A DNA stretch of 64,000 bases, taken from contig OX337229.1 of NCBI GenBank assembly GCA_946965045.2, positions 1,550,001 through 1,614,000 on the forward strand. The letters are read 5' to 3'. The position numbers and the translations under genes are program-made. The stretch is from Epithemia pelagica. Lineage: Eukaryota > Bacillariophyta > Bacillariophyceae > Surirellales > Surirellaceae. Positions 11,561-22,121 of this stretch are shown in pieces. Below the pieces are notes generated by a model, which was not told where the DNA came from, ran no database searches, and saw nothing but the letters and a program-made list of their open reading frames with translations. Position 1 is the first letter of the stretch. Each line of letters starts with the position of its first letter.

Positions 11561-12625
11561 TCACGGATTCCCCGGGACACGGAAGCCTCTCGCATCTCGC
11601 GATTTGTTCTTCTTTCGACGCTTGGCCAACGCCTTCTCCACCGCCTGATCTCCGCCCCGTTTCCGAATTTCATCGAATTTAGCCTCGGCATACAATGCTT
11701 TCATTTCGCGACGCTTGAGAAAGTGAGACGCACTTCGTTGGCCAGTCTGTACCTGTTCTTGCAAACGTTTTTTGACGGATCGTTTGGCGTCTCGTTCAAT
11801 TTGTTTTCGCTCAGAGTCCGCCTTTTGTTGCTGAAGTTGTTTCAACTTCTCCATATCCTCTTCGATTGATCCTTCTCCAATCAAACCGAGCTTTCGCCGT
11901 TTCTTATTGCCCTTTTTCCCAGTCGTTTTGCGAGCTTCAATGCGTTTTTTCAACTGTTCGACTTCCTTGTCTCGAATCTCGTTTAGGAAGGCAAAGTTTC
12001 TCTCAAAATGGTCTTCGTCTAAGTGACCCGAGAGAGAAGAAACACGTGGATCTCGTGGTTTGTAGCGATGGGCTCCAATATCTACACCAATTCCTGACTC
12101 ATTCAAGTTTCGGCGACGCCCATAGAAATCGCTGCGCTTTGACGAAACTTCTGTCGGCGCATGTTTTGACTTTTTTGTCACCTTTACTTTCTTTTCTTTT
12201 GACTCATTCTCACTATCGTCTGGGTCCGGTTCTTTCCTTTTGAGCTTTGCCAATCGTTGGGAAACAAGCAACCGCGCTTTTGCCTTGCGTTCTTTGGAGC
12301 CAGCATATGCCCGGTTCCTCTGCGACAGTTCCTCTTCTTGCCGAGACAATCTTTCACCCAGGGAAAGAAACTTTTCCTTTCTCAAATCCCCTGACGATAC
12401 GACAGGAACCTCTTCGTTGCTTTCGTCCATAGAGACGTGGATATCTGATGCGGACGAGGCTGAATCGTCCTCGTCACTTTGACTTTCTTCGTCGATGGAA
12501 GATTTGCGATTTATCTCGTGACTTTTACTCATGAAGGGTGTCCCTTCAGCGGGTTGGGAGGAAGATGAAGAATCATCATTACTATCGGATGATTCATCGT
12601 GGAGATCGAGGTCGGGCCTCGTCAT
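11561..12625 (-). CDS. RRP36: rRNA-processing protein RRP36-like
   Basis: Intronless, 354 residues. The N-terminal third is acidic and Ser-rich. The C-terminal half has the RRP36/DUF947 signature: DPRVSSLSGHLDEDHFERNF (about residues 195-214), then an ExRDKEVEQLKKRI helix and a Lys/Arg-rich coiled coil with KRREMKALYAEAKFDEI and a basic tail. In yeast and animals RRP36 is a nucleolar component of the 90S/SSU processome needed for early 18S rRNA cleavages. It is divergently arranged with the flavoprotein gene at 12821. Family assignment rests on motif recognition only. Confidence 0.82.
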   Translation of the reverse strand: MTRPDLDLHDESSDSNDDSSSSSQPAEGTPFMSKSHEINRKSSIDEESQSDEDDSASSASDIHVSMDESNEEVPVVSSGDLRKEKFLSLGERLSRQEEELSQRNRAYAGSKERKAKARLLVSQRLAKLKRKEPDPDDSENESKEKKVKVTKKSKHAPTEVSSKRSDFYGRRRNLNESGIGVDIGAHRYKPRDPRVSSLSGHLDEDHFERNFAFLNEIRDKEVEQLKKRIEARKTTGKKGNKKRRKLGLIGEGSIEEDMEKLKQLQQQKADSERKQIERDAKRSVKKRLQEQVQTGQRSASHFLKRREMKALYAEAKFDEIRKRGGDQAVEKALAKRRKKNKSRDARGFRVPGNP

Positions 12626-12820
12626 GGTGGGACTGTGTTGAGTTTTGTAAAAAAATTACTGGTTGTGATTTTTTTGTGATGGTTTGAAATTCAAAATTTT
12701 AAATTTTGACCCGGAAGCACGGTGTACTGCCCTCATTTTTTCTTTTCCGATCCAATTCGTATCTTCGCTATCGCCATTGGCATTCTGCGGCTTTGGTGCG
12801 ATTGTCTGGTTGTCTATTCC
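12626..12820. promoter_or_regulatory. Putative shared promoter of RRP36-like and flavoprotein genes
   Basis: 195 bases between two divergent start codons. It contains a 19-base AT-rich palindrome at 12691-12709 (core CAAAATTTTAAATTTTG). Promoter function is inferred from position. Confidence 0.4.
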
Positions 12821-14416
12821 ATGACACGTGTGGTTTGTTTTCTTTTGTTCCTTCATATAATAAATGTTCTCTTGTGTCTACCCATGGTTTCGTCGTTGCT
12901 CTCGACGCGGACGAATCTCAATCCGACATGGTTGTCTCAGGGAACAGTCCGTCGGATGACACGACAATTCGCATCGTTGAATATTGCGGTCGTTGGAGGT
13001 GGTGCCAGTGGCATATTTTCGGCCATTGCTGCGGCGGAAAATTTGAATGCAAGGGCGGAGAATAGTGGGGCAGACACGGTTCAAGTTACGGTCCTCGAAG
13101 CGACAAACAACACGCTGAGCAAAGTGAAAATCTCTGGTGGTGGGAGATGCAATGTCTTGCATGATACCAGCAAGCCTGTTGGCGAGATTCTGCAAGGATA
13201 TCCTCGTGGACGAAAGGAACTCATTGGAATATTTCACAAGCGATTCACACCCTCCAATGCACGGCAATGGTTTGAGAGTCGGGGCGTGCAACTCAAGACG
13301 GAAGCCGACGGACGCATGTTTCCAACCTCAGACTCTTCCCAAACAATCATTGACACTCTCCTATCAGCAGCCCAAAAGGCAAATGTACATATTCAATACA
13401 GATTCAAGGTCGAACAAGTGGCGGTCCTGGATCCATCGTCCGAAGTGAATGTTGACTCACAGGAAATACATTCCACAACCAATCACCAATTTTGTGTATC
13501 GACAAAATCTCGACACTCTCAAAATGAGAATTCAGTGTCCAAGAGCACACCAGACATGTATTTTGATGCTGTCATACTGGCAACAGGATCCATGCCTGCT
13601 GGGTATAAAATGGTACAACATTTGAACCATTCCTTTGTTCCGACGGTGCCCTCACTCTTTACTTTGAATTCCCGAGAAGAAATCAATCATGAACATGGTC
13701 TACTGCACGGACTCGCCGGTATATCCGTTCCCTACGCGGAGGTTTCCTTTCGCGTGCCGGGGCAGAAAAAGCCACTGCAAAAAGAAGAGGGACCATTGTT
13801 GATTACCCATCATGGTCTCTCGGGGCCGGCAATTCTACGACTTTCTGCCTTTGGAGCTCGAGAATTGGCCAAAGTCAAGTACCAAGGAATTCTTCGAATC
13901 AATTGGGCTCCTCACTTGGGCACGGTAGAAGATGTAATGGAAGAATTGTGGAAATGTACGTCGTTGCGTCCCAAAAAGCATGTCTCCAATCATTGTCCGC
14001 TCATGTTGCCGGGAGGGGAAACGGAAGGATCCGCTATTCCACGGCGTCTGTGGTCCTCCATGGTACAAAGGGTGGGGTTTAGTGAATCACAAATTTGGGC
14101 TTCGGCCAGCAAAAAGTTGGTTCGGAAACTGGCCATGGACGTTTGTGCCTGTGACATTGAAATATCGGGGAAAAGCACCTACAAGGACGAATTTGTTACT
14201 GCCGGTGGTGTGTCGCTCAAGGAAATTGATATGCAAACGATGCAAAGTAAAAAGTATCCAGGCTTGTTCTTTTGTGGAGAGCTCGTCAATGTGGATGGTG
14301 TCACAGGCGGATACAACTTTTTGAATTGCTGGTCCACGGGCTATATTGCAGGCAACAGTGCCGCGGACTTTATGGTTCAAAAACTGCAACAACAACAGTC
14401 ATTATCCGCTAGTTGA
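12821..14416 (+). CDS. BaiN/HI0933-family NAD(P)/FAD flavoprotein
   Basis: From ATG 12821, 531 residues; later ATGs at 12884 and 12953 are possible starts. After an N-terminal hydrophobic or targeting-like stretch comes a Rossmann FAD site VVGGGASG (about residue 50), then KISGGGRCNV, PSNARQWFESRG, and a C-terminal FAD closure CGELVNVDGVTGGYNFLNCW. These are the hallmarks of the HI0933-like/BaiN family, aminoacetone-oxidase-like flavoproteins common in bacteria and present in algae and plants. The physiological substrate is unknown. The leader suggests import into an organelle, which is inference. There are no introns. Confidence 0.88.
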   Translation: MTRVVCFLLFLHIINVLLCLPMVSSLLSTRTNLNPTWLSQGTVRRMTRQFASLNIAVVGGGASGIFSAIAAAENLNARAENSGADTVQVTVLEATNNTLSKVKISGGGRCNVLHDTSKPVGEILQGYPRGRKELIGIFHKRFTPSNARQWFESRGVQLKTEADGRMFPTSDSSQTIIDTLLSAAQKANVHIQYRFKVEQVAVLDPSSEVNVDSQEIHSTTNHQFCVSTKSRHSQNENSVSKSTPDMYFDAVILATGSMPAGYKMVQHLNHSFVPTVPSLFTLNSREEINHEHGLLHGLAGISVPYAEVSFRVPGQKKPLQKEEGPLLITHHGLSGPAILRLSAFGARELAKVKYQGILRINWAPHLGTVEDVMEELWKCTSLRPKKHVSNHCPLMLPGGETEGSAIPRRLWSSMVQRVGFSESQIWASASKKLVRKLAMDVCACDIEISGKSTYKDEFVTAGGVSLKEIDMQTMQSKKYPGLFFCGELVNVDGVTGGYNFLNCWSTGYIAGNSAADFMVQKLQQQQSLSAS

Positions 14417-14759
14417 AGCTTAACTCCATGGCAGCTGAATAGCCATGTCTATTCCCGGGATTACTAGCCTCTCATGGTTTCGAGCATTGGCACACGTAAA
14501 GCTACAGAGAATTGCAGTGCCCAGAACATTTCGACCTTTTACGAATGAAAGAACACTCAACATTAGTATTGCGTCTCTTTTATCTATCAAACTACGCCTG
14601 GAATTGAGCTGTTGTTGCCTTTCCTATTACATAGAATAGGACGATGTTTGTCGGGGAAAAGGATCATCCATGCAAGGGCGGATACGAATCTCTTGGTTGT
14701 ACAAAGCAACGTTGCACATCAAGAACACCATGGAGGGAGGAAGTGAGCCTCCGTATGTG
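14417..14759. other. Convergent intergenic spacer
   Basis: 343 bases between the 3' ends of the flavoprotein and esterase genes. No gene or repeat seen; presumably two 3' UTRs. Confidence 0.5.
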
Positions 14760-16715
14760 CTATTGGAGCGACGATTCTTCTTGCTCCTCGGAAAAGGCAA
14801 AGATATCATCCACCAATTCGGCGGCCAGCGCATCAACAATTGGTCGACCCGATTTATTGAGATAGGTGTATATCGAGTTTCGGGACATGGCAACAATCAT
14901 ATTGTGCCCAAAGGGCCAATGGAATTGTTCATTTGCCTTGGGTGGTACCGTGACGGCATGAAAGACTTCTCGAGAGGGAGCTACTCCACGTGCTTTCAAC
15001 AAATCAATGTCGGGTGGTACGGGCGACGCGGATGATTCACGTGTCGCGGCTTCGGTTGTGGGAGCAAAGTTGCTGTCCGATGGGTCATCGTCAAAGTCCG
15101 ACTCACTAATGGTCATGCTCTCACCATCACTCCCACTGCTGTTGCTACTGGTGCTGTTGCTCAGATTGAGACGGAGGCTCGCTACTTTGGAAAGCCGAGG
15201 AATTGGATTGGACATTTTTGGAACAATCTTTCGAGGGTCCACAAAGACCTTTTTCCAACCAAGCGAATCCAGTGAACGAGACATGACTGCCAGTTCATTT
15301 TCTTCATCATCGGTTGTAGTCGCAGCAGCATCATACTCTTTTGAGGGTCGCCCTCCTGGTTGTTCTTGTTGTTGTGGGGGAGTGTACATGGTGGCAATGC
15401 AGAGATCACTGTGCTCTTCTGCGAATTTCTTTTGGATCTTGTTGGATACAAAGTGATGAGGATAATCTGATTCGTCGTGCAAGAATGCTGCCGTGTGCAC
15501 AGGCACCGGAAAATCGGTTCCATACGCATTGGCATACGCAATTCTTTGTCGAAAAAGCTTCATGGGGTCGATAAAGTGCTCCAAGGTAGCCATTTGCCGT
15601 ATCAAACTGTTGACGCGAAAAATGTCTCGACCGGTCTGCCCCAATGCAGCGGCTACGCCAAGTTCTGCCGTGCGAGGGATCTTGAAAAATGTGTGACTCG
15701 CGATCCCCAAATGAGGAGTCGCCGTCGTGCAAAAGATATTCAAGTAGAGTCGGTATCGACCATTCAGTATCAAGTGACCGGATGGGTCTCGTTCACAGTT
15801 CTCAAACAATTTGGCAATGGCAAAGCGGCTGTAGAGGCCACCAAGGCTATTTCCAAGAAAAGATACCGTGATGACAGGCATATGATTTTGTTTTGTGGCA
15901 TTGCTTTCCATCATGGATTCCCGTAGTCTCATTTCTTCGAGAATTACAGATCTCACTTCTTCCATGAGGCGTGCTCCACCAGCCTCCACACCATCATCCG
16001 TCCTTCGTTCATTGCAACTTGTTGCATGTACTACTAGATCCTGCTTTTTCCGATACGTTTCGTTTTGATTTGTCACTTGGTGTTGGCTCTGCTTATGTCC
16101 ATTCTCTTCTTCCTCTTTACGTTCCACAGCTGTCTTTCTCATGACGGCTTCCAAGTAACTCAAGTCTTTGGAATATCCACGATGACCATGGACCAAGAAA
16201 CAGAAATGAACCACGTCTGCTTCGGGGTCACGAATGTCCTCATTTTCGTAGAGTGGAATTGACTCATCGGAAGAGGAAAAGTTGAAGAGAGAAAAGTCTT
16301 CCCATAGTTCCTGGAGCATCCGTGACGACTCACGAAGTGGAGATGACATGTTATTCTCATCTTCCACCGCCTCCTCTTCTACAACCACGTCTCCTTCAAT
16401 GGTACAAATAGGCTCTGAAACCTCCGATTTTCGTCTCCGTCCAAGTCTTGCGGGCCTTCGAATTCGCTCGAAAAAGACTCTGAAGCCTTCCACGTGACAG
16501 GAAATGAACAGTAACAGAGAGGACAAAATCAACAAAAAGATAAATACATTCGACATTTTGGTGGCAGCAAAGGAAGACGCCGAAATATAACTGAAACCGT
16601 AGCCTTCGACAAGGCTTACGTGATAGGTGTCATGCAAGGCTGTTGATCCGCTGGAGGAGGTGGTTGTAGTTGTTGCTGAGTTTAATTGGCTCCAAACAGA
16701 GCCCCACAAATCCAT
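14760..16715 (-). CDS. DUF676-type putative serine esterase/lipase, membrane-anchored
   Basis: Start chosen at ATG 16715 (MDLWGSVW); 651 residues, intronless. There is one strong membrane segment near residues 53-73 (VFIFLLILSSLLLFI). The alpha/beta-hydrolase core contains the oxyanion segment FCFLVHGHRG (about residues 170-180) and the nucleophile elbow FLGNSLGGLYSRFA (about 300), both typical of DUF676 esterases, including yeast and plant lipid-droplet or membrane lipases. A candidate catalytic His lies in WPFGHNMIVAM near the C-terminus. A Ser-rich acidic insert separates the core from the last block. Likely acts on acyl-lipids, but the substrate is not visible from sequence. Confidence 0.82.
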   Translation of the reverse strand: MDLWGSVWSQLNSATTTTTSSSGSTALHDTYHVSLVEGYGFSYISASSFAATKMSNVFIFLLILSSLLLFISCHVEGFRVFFERIRRPARLGRRRKSEVSEPICTIEGDVVVEEEAVEDENNMSSPLRESSRMLQELWEDFSLFNFSSSDESIPLYENEDIRDPEADVVHFCFLVHGHRGYSKDLSYLEAVMRKTAVERKEEEENGHKQSQHQVTNQNETYRKKQDLVVHATSCNERRTDDGVEAGGARLMEEVRSVILEEMRLRESMMESNATKQNHMPVITVSFLGNSLGGLYSRFAIAKLFENCERDPSGHLILNGRYRLYLNIFCTTATPHLGIASHTFFKIPRTAELGVAAALGQTGRDIFRVNSLIRQMATLEHFIDPMKLFRQRIAYANAYGTDFPVPVHTAAFLHDESDYPHHFVSNKIQKKFAEEHSDLCIATMYTPPQQQEQPGGRPSKEYDAAATTTDDEENELAVMSRSLDSLGWKKVFVDPRKIVPKMSNPIPRLSKVASLRLNLSNSTSSNSSGSDGESMTISESDFDDDPSDSNFAPTTEAATRESSASPVPPDIDLLKARGVAPSREVFHAVTVPPKANEQFHWPFGHNMIVAMSRNSIYTYLNKSGRPIVDALAAELVDDIFAFSEEQEESSLQ

Positions 16716-17589
16716 GTCTTGGTGTGCAATTTGTACCCTAAAAATTCGTGTTGGTGAGGAATTTTCTGAGTTGATAGAAGGGGATCGAAAAACCAAAAGA
16801 GCTTTGCAGGTTGCTCTAAGTGCTCAATGGGAAGGAATGAAGTGGACTTGGATGGTGTCGGGGGGTTCCCACGAGGACAGTGCGGTTGTCTTGTTGTGGC
16901 TATTGTTCAAAATAATTGTATGGGACAACAACGAAGAGTTCCTTCGATCATCCCCCCTCTTGCTTGTCGTCTTGCAGAAATGCTCCGCGTGTGTTCAAAA
17001 CCACACCCCACACACAAACCGGAACTGCGAACACCAAAAAAGTCAGTGGGTGTCGTGACGGTGGAATGGCAAACACGACAGAAAGTAACAATCCTTGGCG
17101 ATCGCATTCTGTGTCGTACGGCCAGAATCGTTTCACGATTCAGTCAACCTCTCGTCGAATTCCATTCTTGTTCACGCCAAGGCTTGTACAACCCAACGGT
17201 CCGATATGTGTGAAAATTTCGAAGAAGCGCCGGCCTGCGAGACACGCAGACACCGAGACGTCGTTTGGGCCGACAGGGTTGTATCGTTCGAGACACGGGA
17301 GTAAATCGCATGGTAAGACTGACAATCTACCTAGGGCAACTCTCGAGCTAGAGGGGACAACTGAAGAAGTACTCCTAGCACTTAGCAATCTCTCAAGTAA
17401 CTTCTACACAACCTGTGGGCACCTAGAAAGTGGCCAATGTGCATTCTACGATAGAAGGAATCGAAAGCCACTAGGAATACTCTCTGACAGAAACTCGAGC
17501 AACCCTTTTGTTGTGAAACGGCTCTCGTTCTTGCCGGGTGATGCCATGGCATAACAAAAACTCTATGGTTCCAGTCCTCCCTGTCCTAC
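16716..17589. other. Intergenic region
   Basis: No recognised gene. An open frame at 16916-17554 (212 codons) lacks any recognisable domain and has biased composition, so I do not call it. Probably the promoter of the esterase gene and the 3' UTR of the GST-like gene. Confidence 0.4.
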
Positions 17590-18765
17590 CTAGTTCTTTT
17601 TCCCTCGTACCACCATGGCTACAGCAACCACAATTCCTGCACTCAGAGCACCAACCAAATACATGGCATTGTCGCGAAAGGGATTTCGATCTCGGTTCCC
17701 CGATTTAATGTGGACCTTCCCATCCTTTGAAACCGGTCGATGGAGTTTGTAAATTTTGTGACAGTGCTGACCCGCCAATGTCTTGTTGAAATCGTGCACG
17801 AGCTGCATAAATTCTGCAGGACTGGCCTCTTCTCGGATACTCCGAATGGAGGCTTGAGCCGGACAAATCATGATGCTTGCCAAGGCGGCAAAGGTCAAAT
17901 CGGCCGCCGTGAATCCATACTTTGTTTCGCGTGTATCAAAAATGTATTCTCCTCCATTGCGTTGCAATCGTTCGGAAATCTCGTGGAGTACTAATTTCAC
18001 TTCCTCCACGGATTTTCGGTTCACCTCGGCATTCCATTTGAGAGTAGATTTCAATCCCTTGTCAATTCCCTTATCCAGCATTTTTTCAAAGAGTGTAGAC
18101 TCCACTTTGGATGAGCTGTGACAGGTGAATCGACAATATTCTTTGTAGTATTTTTTGTCCTCGTCGAGAAAGTAGTAGTAACAAATGGCACGGATCGTGG
18201 CTCCCAACCGCTCCGCCAAATCCACTTCAAACTCTTTGACTTGCTGTTCAATTTCAGAAGGATAGAGAGAGGGGCACATTTCCTGCAGAATTTTGTCCGA
18301 TTGTGCAATGGTGCGTCCACTGGGGAAGACGAGCAGCGGCGTCAACGAGGTTGTGCCATCCGTCAAGGGCAAGGTTTGATAGGCATGAAAGACTGGAGGA
18401 TGGGCATCTTCCGTGTAATAGTAGGGACTGTTTGGATATTGTTCCAACAAATCCAAACCCCAGCGAGCTTTTTCACAAAAGTGACTTATTCCAATCGTCA
18501 CCAAACGCAAATGCTTCGTCTTGGATGGCGACGGTGGCTCCCTGGAATCGTCGACTCGGGAAAACAGTTCCACCAGAATGCGTGCCACGCCCAAGGGATG
18601 AAATCCACGAATTCTGTCCAGCGTCATGGGTTTCGTATCGCATGGTGGCAAATCCTTACGCTGTGTGAAAGAAGCCGTGGTGGGCATGGTGGTCGTCGAA
18701 GATGCCATGATCCATGATATCCTCGTCGTCTTGTCTCGCTGGCCGAAGAAGGGTTCTTGGGCCAT
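17590..18765 (-). CDS. Glutathione S-transferase-like protein with C-terminal membrane anchor
   Basis: Frame of 391 residues from ATG 18765, with an alternative ATG at 18708. A thioredoxin-fold GST N-domain begins near residue 87 with LVTIGISHFCEKARWGLDLL; the SHFCEKARW segment matches the active-site helix of GST-like proteins. A helical C-domain follows, with FTAADLTFAALASIM as the usual GST_C signature. The last 25 residues form one hydrophobic segment ending in RGKKN, consistent with a tail anchor in an organelle membrane. It is divergent from the holocytochrome c synthase gene, with 372 bp between start codons. Enzymatic substrate is unknown. Confidence 0.75.
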   Translation of the reverse strand: MAQEPFFGQRDKTTRISWIMASSTTTMPTTASFTQRKDLPPCDTKPMTLDRIRGFHPLGVARILVELFSRVDDSREPPSPSKTKHLRLVTIGISHFCEKARWGLDLLEQYPNSPYYYTEDAHPPVFHAYQTLPLTDGTTSLTPLLVFPSGRTIAQSDKILQEMCPSLYPSEIEQQVKEFEVDLAERLGATIRAICYYYFLDEDKKYYKEYCRFTCHSSSKVESTLFEKMLDKGIDKGLKSTLKWNAEVNRKSVEEVKLVLHEISERLQRNGGEYIFDTRETKYGFTAADLTFAALASIMICPAQASIRSIREEASPAEFMQLVHDFNKTLAGQHCHKIYKLHRPVSKDGKVHIKSGNRDRNPFRDNAMYLVGALSAGIVVAVAMVVRGKKN

Positions 18766-19137
18766 GTCGATGGGGGTTCATGGATCTTTGTGTCTCGTCT
18801 TGCGAATGAAAGATGCGGTCGCGTATTGTGTCGCGTATTGTGTGCGTCACGGTGATGACGTGGGTAAAAGCTCTAGTGGTCGTATCCATTTATTTCAAAA
18901 AAGAAATTTCACGACACACAGTTCTTACTTCTGGAGTGTAACATTTTGAATGACACATGGCTTCCTCCATCCATTCGCCATCGATCGTCTCGGTGATGGT
19001 GATGGCCACAAGGGTCGACAGTAGACACTATACACCTACCTCCCTGCATTCGTTCCATTCATTATTGTGAGTGTGTTGTACGGCAGAGAGCGACACCTAG
19101 CAGCAGACGACGACGATAGTTGCGCGAGTCAAGCATC
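18766..19137. promoter_or_regulatory. Putative shared promoter, GST-like and cytochrome c heme lyase genes
   Basis: 372 bases between divergent starts. It contains a direct duplication of the 12-mer GTCGCGTATTGT around 18818-18841. Promoter role inferred from position only. Confidence 0.35.
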
Positions 19138-20696
19138 ATGGGATCGGGCCAATCCAAACAGCCATCCGAATCGGTATCGTCGACAGTGTCGAAATCCAGT
19201 GATGGACAGCCCCCAGTGACAGTGCCTGCCAAAGACAATCAAGGCCCCGCTAATACCGACTCGGTGCCTGCGGAACAAAACTCGGAGAGCAAATGTCCGA
19301 TGCATCGCTCCGACGGTTCCTATAGCTTTGACTGGGCAGCCTTGTTGAGACCATCCTTTCCGCATGGACCGAATGGGAAGAAACCCTTGAGCGAAGAAGA
19401 GGCCAAGGCCAAGATTGCTCGTCGAGCTACGGCACTCGATGCTGGCTTTGCCTCACCAGGTGGATTGTGTCCGGTGCAACATCGAGAGTACAATGTCTAC
19501 TCGCAACCCATTGATCCTTCCAACAATATGCCGCAAAATCCCAATCAATTGCCGGCACCCGAACAAACGGCCAACCTCTCGACGGATCGAGTGAAAAGCA
19601 ACATTCCCAAGGTAGGTACATGTCTGAAAAATCATCTTTTCCATCTTCAATTGCTCAAGATTCTGGTTTAAATTTGACTTGGCCTGATACTTCTTTCGCG
19701 CACACGGTCCAACTATGTGGATTGATGCAGGGAGGTGCAGCCGATGGAACCACGTGGACGTACCCCTCGGCTCAAATGTTTTACAATGCACTGGCTAGAA
19801 AAGGCAAATTGGGTGATACACGAGAAGAAGAAATCGACAGTGTCGTCGCCTTACACAACAATATGAATGAAAAGACATGGAAAACAGTACTGGAATGGGA
19901 AGCGGCAACAGCGTCGTCACCTTTGGATCCGACCAATGAAGAAAAAATGGAAGCACCGAAACTGCTCAAATTTACCGGACGACCCAAGGATTTGAGTCCC
20001 AAAGCGTGGATGAAACACAAACTGTTAGGTCACCCGTTGCCATTTGATCGCCATGATTGGACCATTCTACGACCCAACGGCACCACCGTGCGATACGTCA
20101 TTGACTATTACTATGACGAAACACGAGCCAGAGAAGACGACAAAAGCGGCATGCCAGACATGAACGATTCCTTGGCCACACCTTCTCTTTTGGTGGATGT
20201 GAGACCAGCTTTGGACGGGCCGTCGCAACTTTTTAACCGCACGGTGCGAATGCCCTACATGCAATGGTCCGGCGTCACGTCGTACCAGTACATGCCATTA
20301 TGGCCCACAGATGAAATGCGGAACCAGGTAAAAGAATCGGTAGACGTATGGAAAACGATTCAAGCAAAGGCCAATGGAGAGAGCACAGACGAACCCACCA
20401 TCAAACCACTCAGCGAGAAAGAGGCACAAGCGCTGAGGACCGACATGACCAAAGCAATTGGAGCATGTCGAGCCCTACAAAGAAAGGTGGATCAATGTCA
20501 GTCCGACAACGAGTGCGCCAAAGCCAGTTTAGATCTCACAATAGGCATGGGCAAAATCCTTTGTCCTTTGCAGCATTCACATTTCGGCACGGCATTGTCC
20601 AATACAGATGAGACCAAAATCGAACATACCCTGGAACGATTGGGTGAATGTGTGGTGTTGAGATCAACGCAATATGACGCTCTGCAATCCAAGTGA
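19138..20696 (+). CDS. Holocytochrome c synthase (cytochrome c heme lyase), 2 exons
   Basis: Exons 19138-19611 and 19731-20696 (119-bp intron, phase 0) encode 479 residues. The N-terminus MGSGQSKQ could be myristoylated. Two Cys-Pro heme-regulatory-type motifs are visible: KCPMHRSDG (about residue 54) and GLCPVQHREYN (about 113). The conserved enzyme body includes FYNALARKGK, VVALHNNMNEKTW, HDWTILRPNGTTVRYVIDYY and the substrate-contact segment near it. The enzyme attaches heme to apocytochrome c in the mitochondrial intermembrane space. A C-terminal extension of about 100 residues containing Cys pairs goes beyond the minimal family core. Start chosen because this ATG gives the full N-terminal block. 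Confidence 0.92.
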
Positions 20697-20954
20697 AGGT
20701 GGTAGTACTTTTTCTCTAGACAACGAGGCCTTAAAGATATACTTTTTTCTTGACGTTTGTTTCCGTTTTGCTGTGGTTGCAAATGACAACCTCATGCGTA
20801 TGAAGTGTGACTGCTAGTGTTAGCACTTGTGTGTGTCCACCACATTTGGCGCACACGAGATTATTAGCATAATGGCATTGGATCCAACCACAAAGCAGGT
20901 ACCACCAATGGGATATCCCTTTCAACATCAGCTGACAGATACGATAAGTTGTTT

Positions 20955-21885
20955 CTAGTCCAAATACAGAACTGTCACCAGCATGTCCAACTTTTTTGCT
21001 TCTTTTGAAGCTTCAATGACCGTAGTGCTTTCATGAAAGGCAAAGCTGATCAACTGGTCCGTTTGACTGAGTAAGTAGCTGTTGCAAATTCGACTGGCAA
21101 TGTCTAACGACAATTCATCATTCTGTGGCATTGCCACCACATCGTCCACCCGTTCCAGCAATTCTTGTGATTCTTTGGGTTGTTTGCCCATACTTTGAGG
21201 TAGAACGACGGTCAATAAGTCTGGACGTTCCGCTCTCAACGCTCCCCGAATTGTGGCCGCGTGAGTTCCACCGGCACCCGACGTGTACACATGGTTCCCC
21301 GACAACACCAGTGCATATGCTCTGCATGGATCATAGATAGGAAATGAAAAAATGTGTACAGAGTCAGACAGGATCTTCCGTCACAGATCATTGATCTATT
21401 GTGAAATTTTCATGAGCATACACTTACAAAAGTTCGATAATTTGTTGATGCAAGTAGGAGCAATGTCTTGTGCCCAAAATGCAATACTTTTGGGGACCCT
21501 GCTGTTGAATCGCCGCAAGCTCTTTCAGGATGGAAGTTACACTGCGCTCTTTTTCTTGTACTCTTATTTGTGGGTCTCCCACCTTGACACCTTCTCCAAT
21601 CCTCTCGGAAGGATCGTAACCACCCAAATCACGATCAGGGCGTGGCTTGTTTTCCCTGTCTTTTGGAGACAAAGGCTCTTCGTCATCTTGGTTGCTCTTC
21701 GGAACCATTGCGATCGATAGAAGGCAGTCAAACTGCTCGGTTTGACGAGTGGGTAGTCGGTTCATGGTATGCTTGATCGGAACAGTGAAACTCGACATAC
21801 CACCGATTAGAAGAAGAAAGGACACAAGATGAAGGCATTGTCCCATCCTTGTTGAGGATTGTCTGCTTCGTTTGAGTTGCGCCAT
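20955..21885 (-). CDS. Plastid-type DNA recombination-mediator protein A-like (DprA/Rossmann) protein, 2 exons
   Basis: Exons 21885-21428 and 21321-20955 (106-bp intron, splitting a Leu codon) encode 274 residues. The joined protein reads ILGTRHCSYLHQQIIELLAY continuously into ALVLSGNHVYTSGAGGTHAA, which restores a Rossmann-type fold. The remainder (VVLPQSMGKQPKESQELLER, ASRICNSYLLSQTDQLISFA) resembles cyanobacterial and chloroplast proteins annotated as DNA recombination-mediator protein A. The hydrophobic N-terminus (LHLVSFLLLIGGMSSFTV) fits a bipartite plastid-targeting leader; the F after the SS is typical of stramenopile plastid signals. An upstream ATG at 21918 is an alternative start. 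It is head-to-head with the DUF3605 gene. Biochemical role is unproven. Confidence 0.75.
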
Positions 21886-22121
21886 TGTTGGACGTTGTGG
21901 ATTCTGAGTTCGCCCCATGCCTTTCTGATCGGCAGACAGCTCGGTGGACTGTTGGATTGTTCTATTGGAATGTGAGTGTTCTTCGTTCGGCTTTGCAGAT
22001 GGTGAAGGATCCTTGCGGATGTGGAAGAGTGGAACTGCAACTGGAGGAGTGGAAGGGAGTCGCGTGTCATGGACTTTGGTCGCACGTTTTCGTTCAAAGA
22101 GAATCATCCAACAGATGCACC
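21886..22121. promoter_or_regulatory. Putative shared promoter between divergent genes
   Basis: 236 bases separate the start codons of the plastid-type gene (minus) and the DUF3605 gene (plus). Inferred from layout; no specific element seen. Confidence 0.35.

Noticed and set aside
16916-17554. 212-codon plus-strand frame between esterase and GST genes
   Set aside because: No recognised domain, biased composition and position in a promoter/3' UTR interval; insufficient evidence for a gene.
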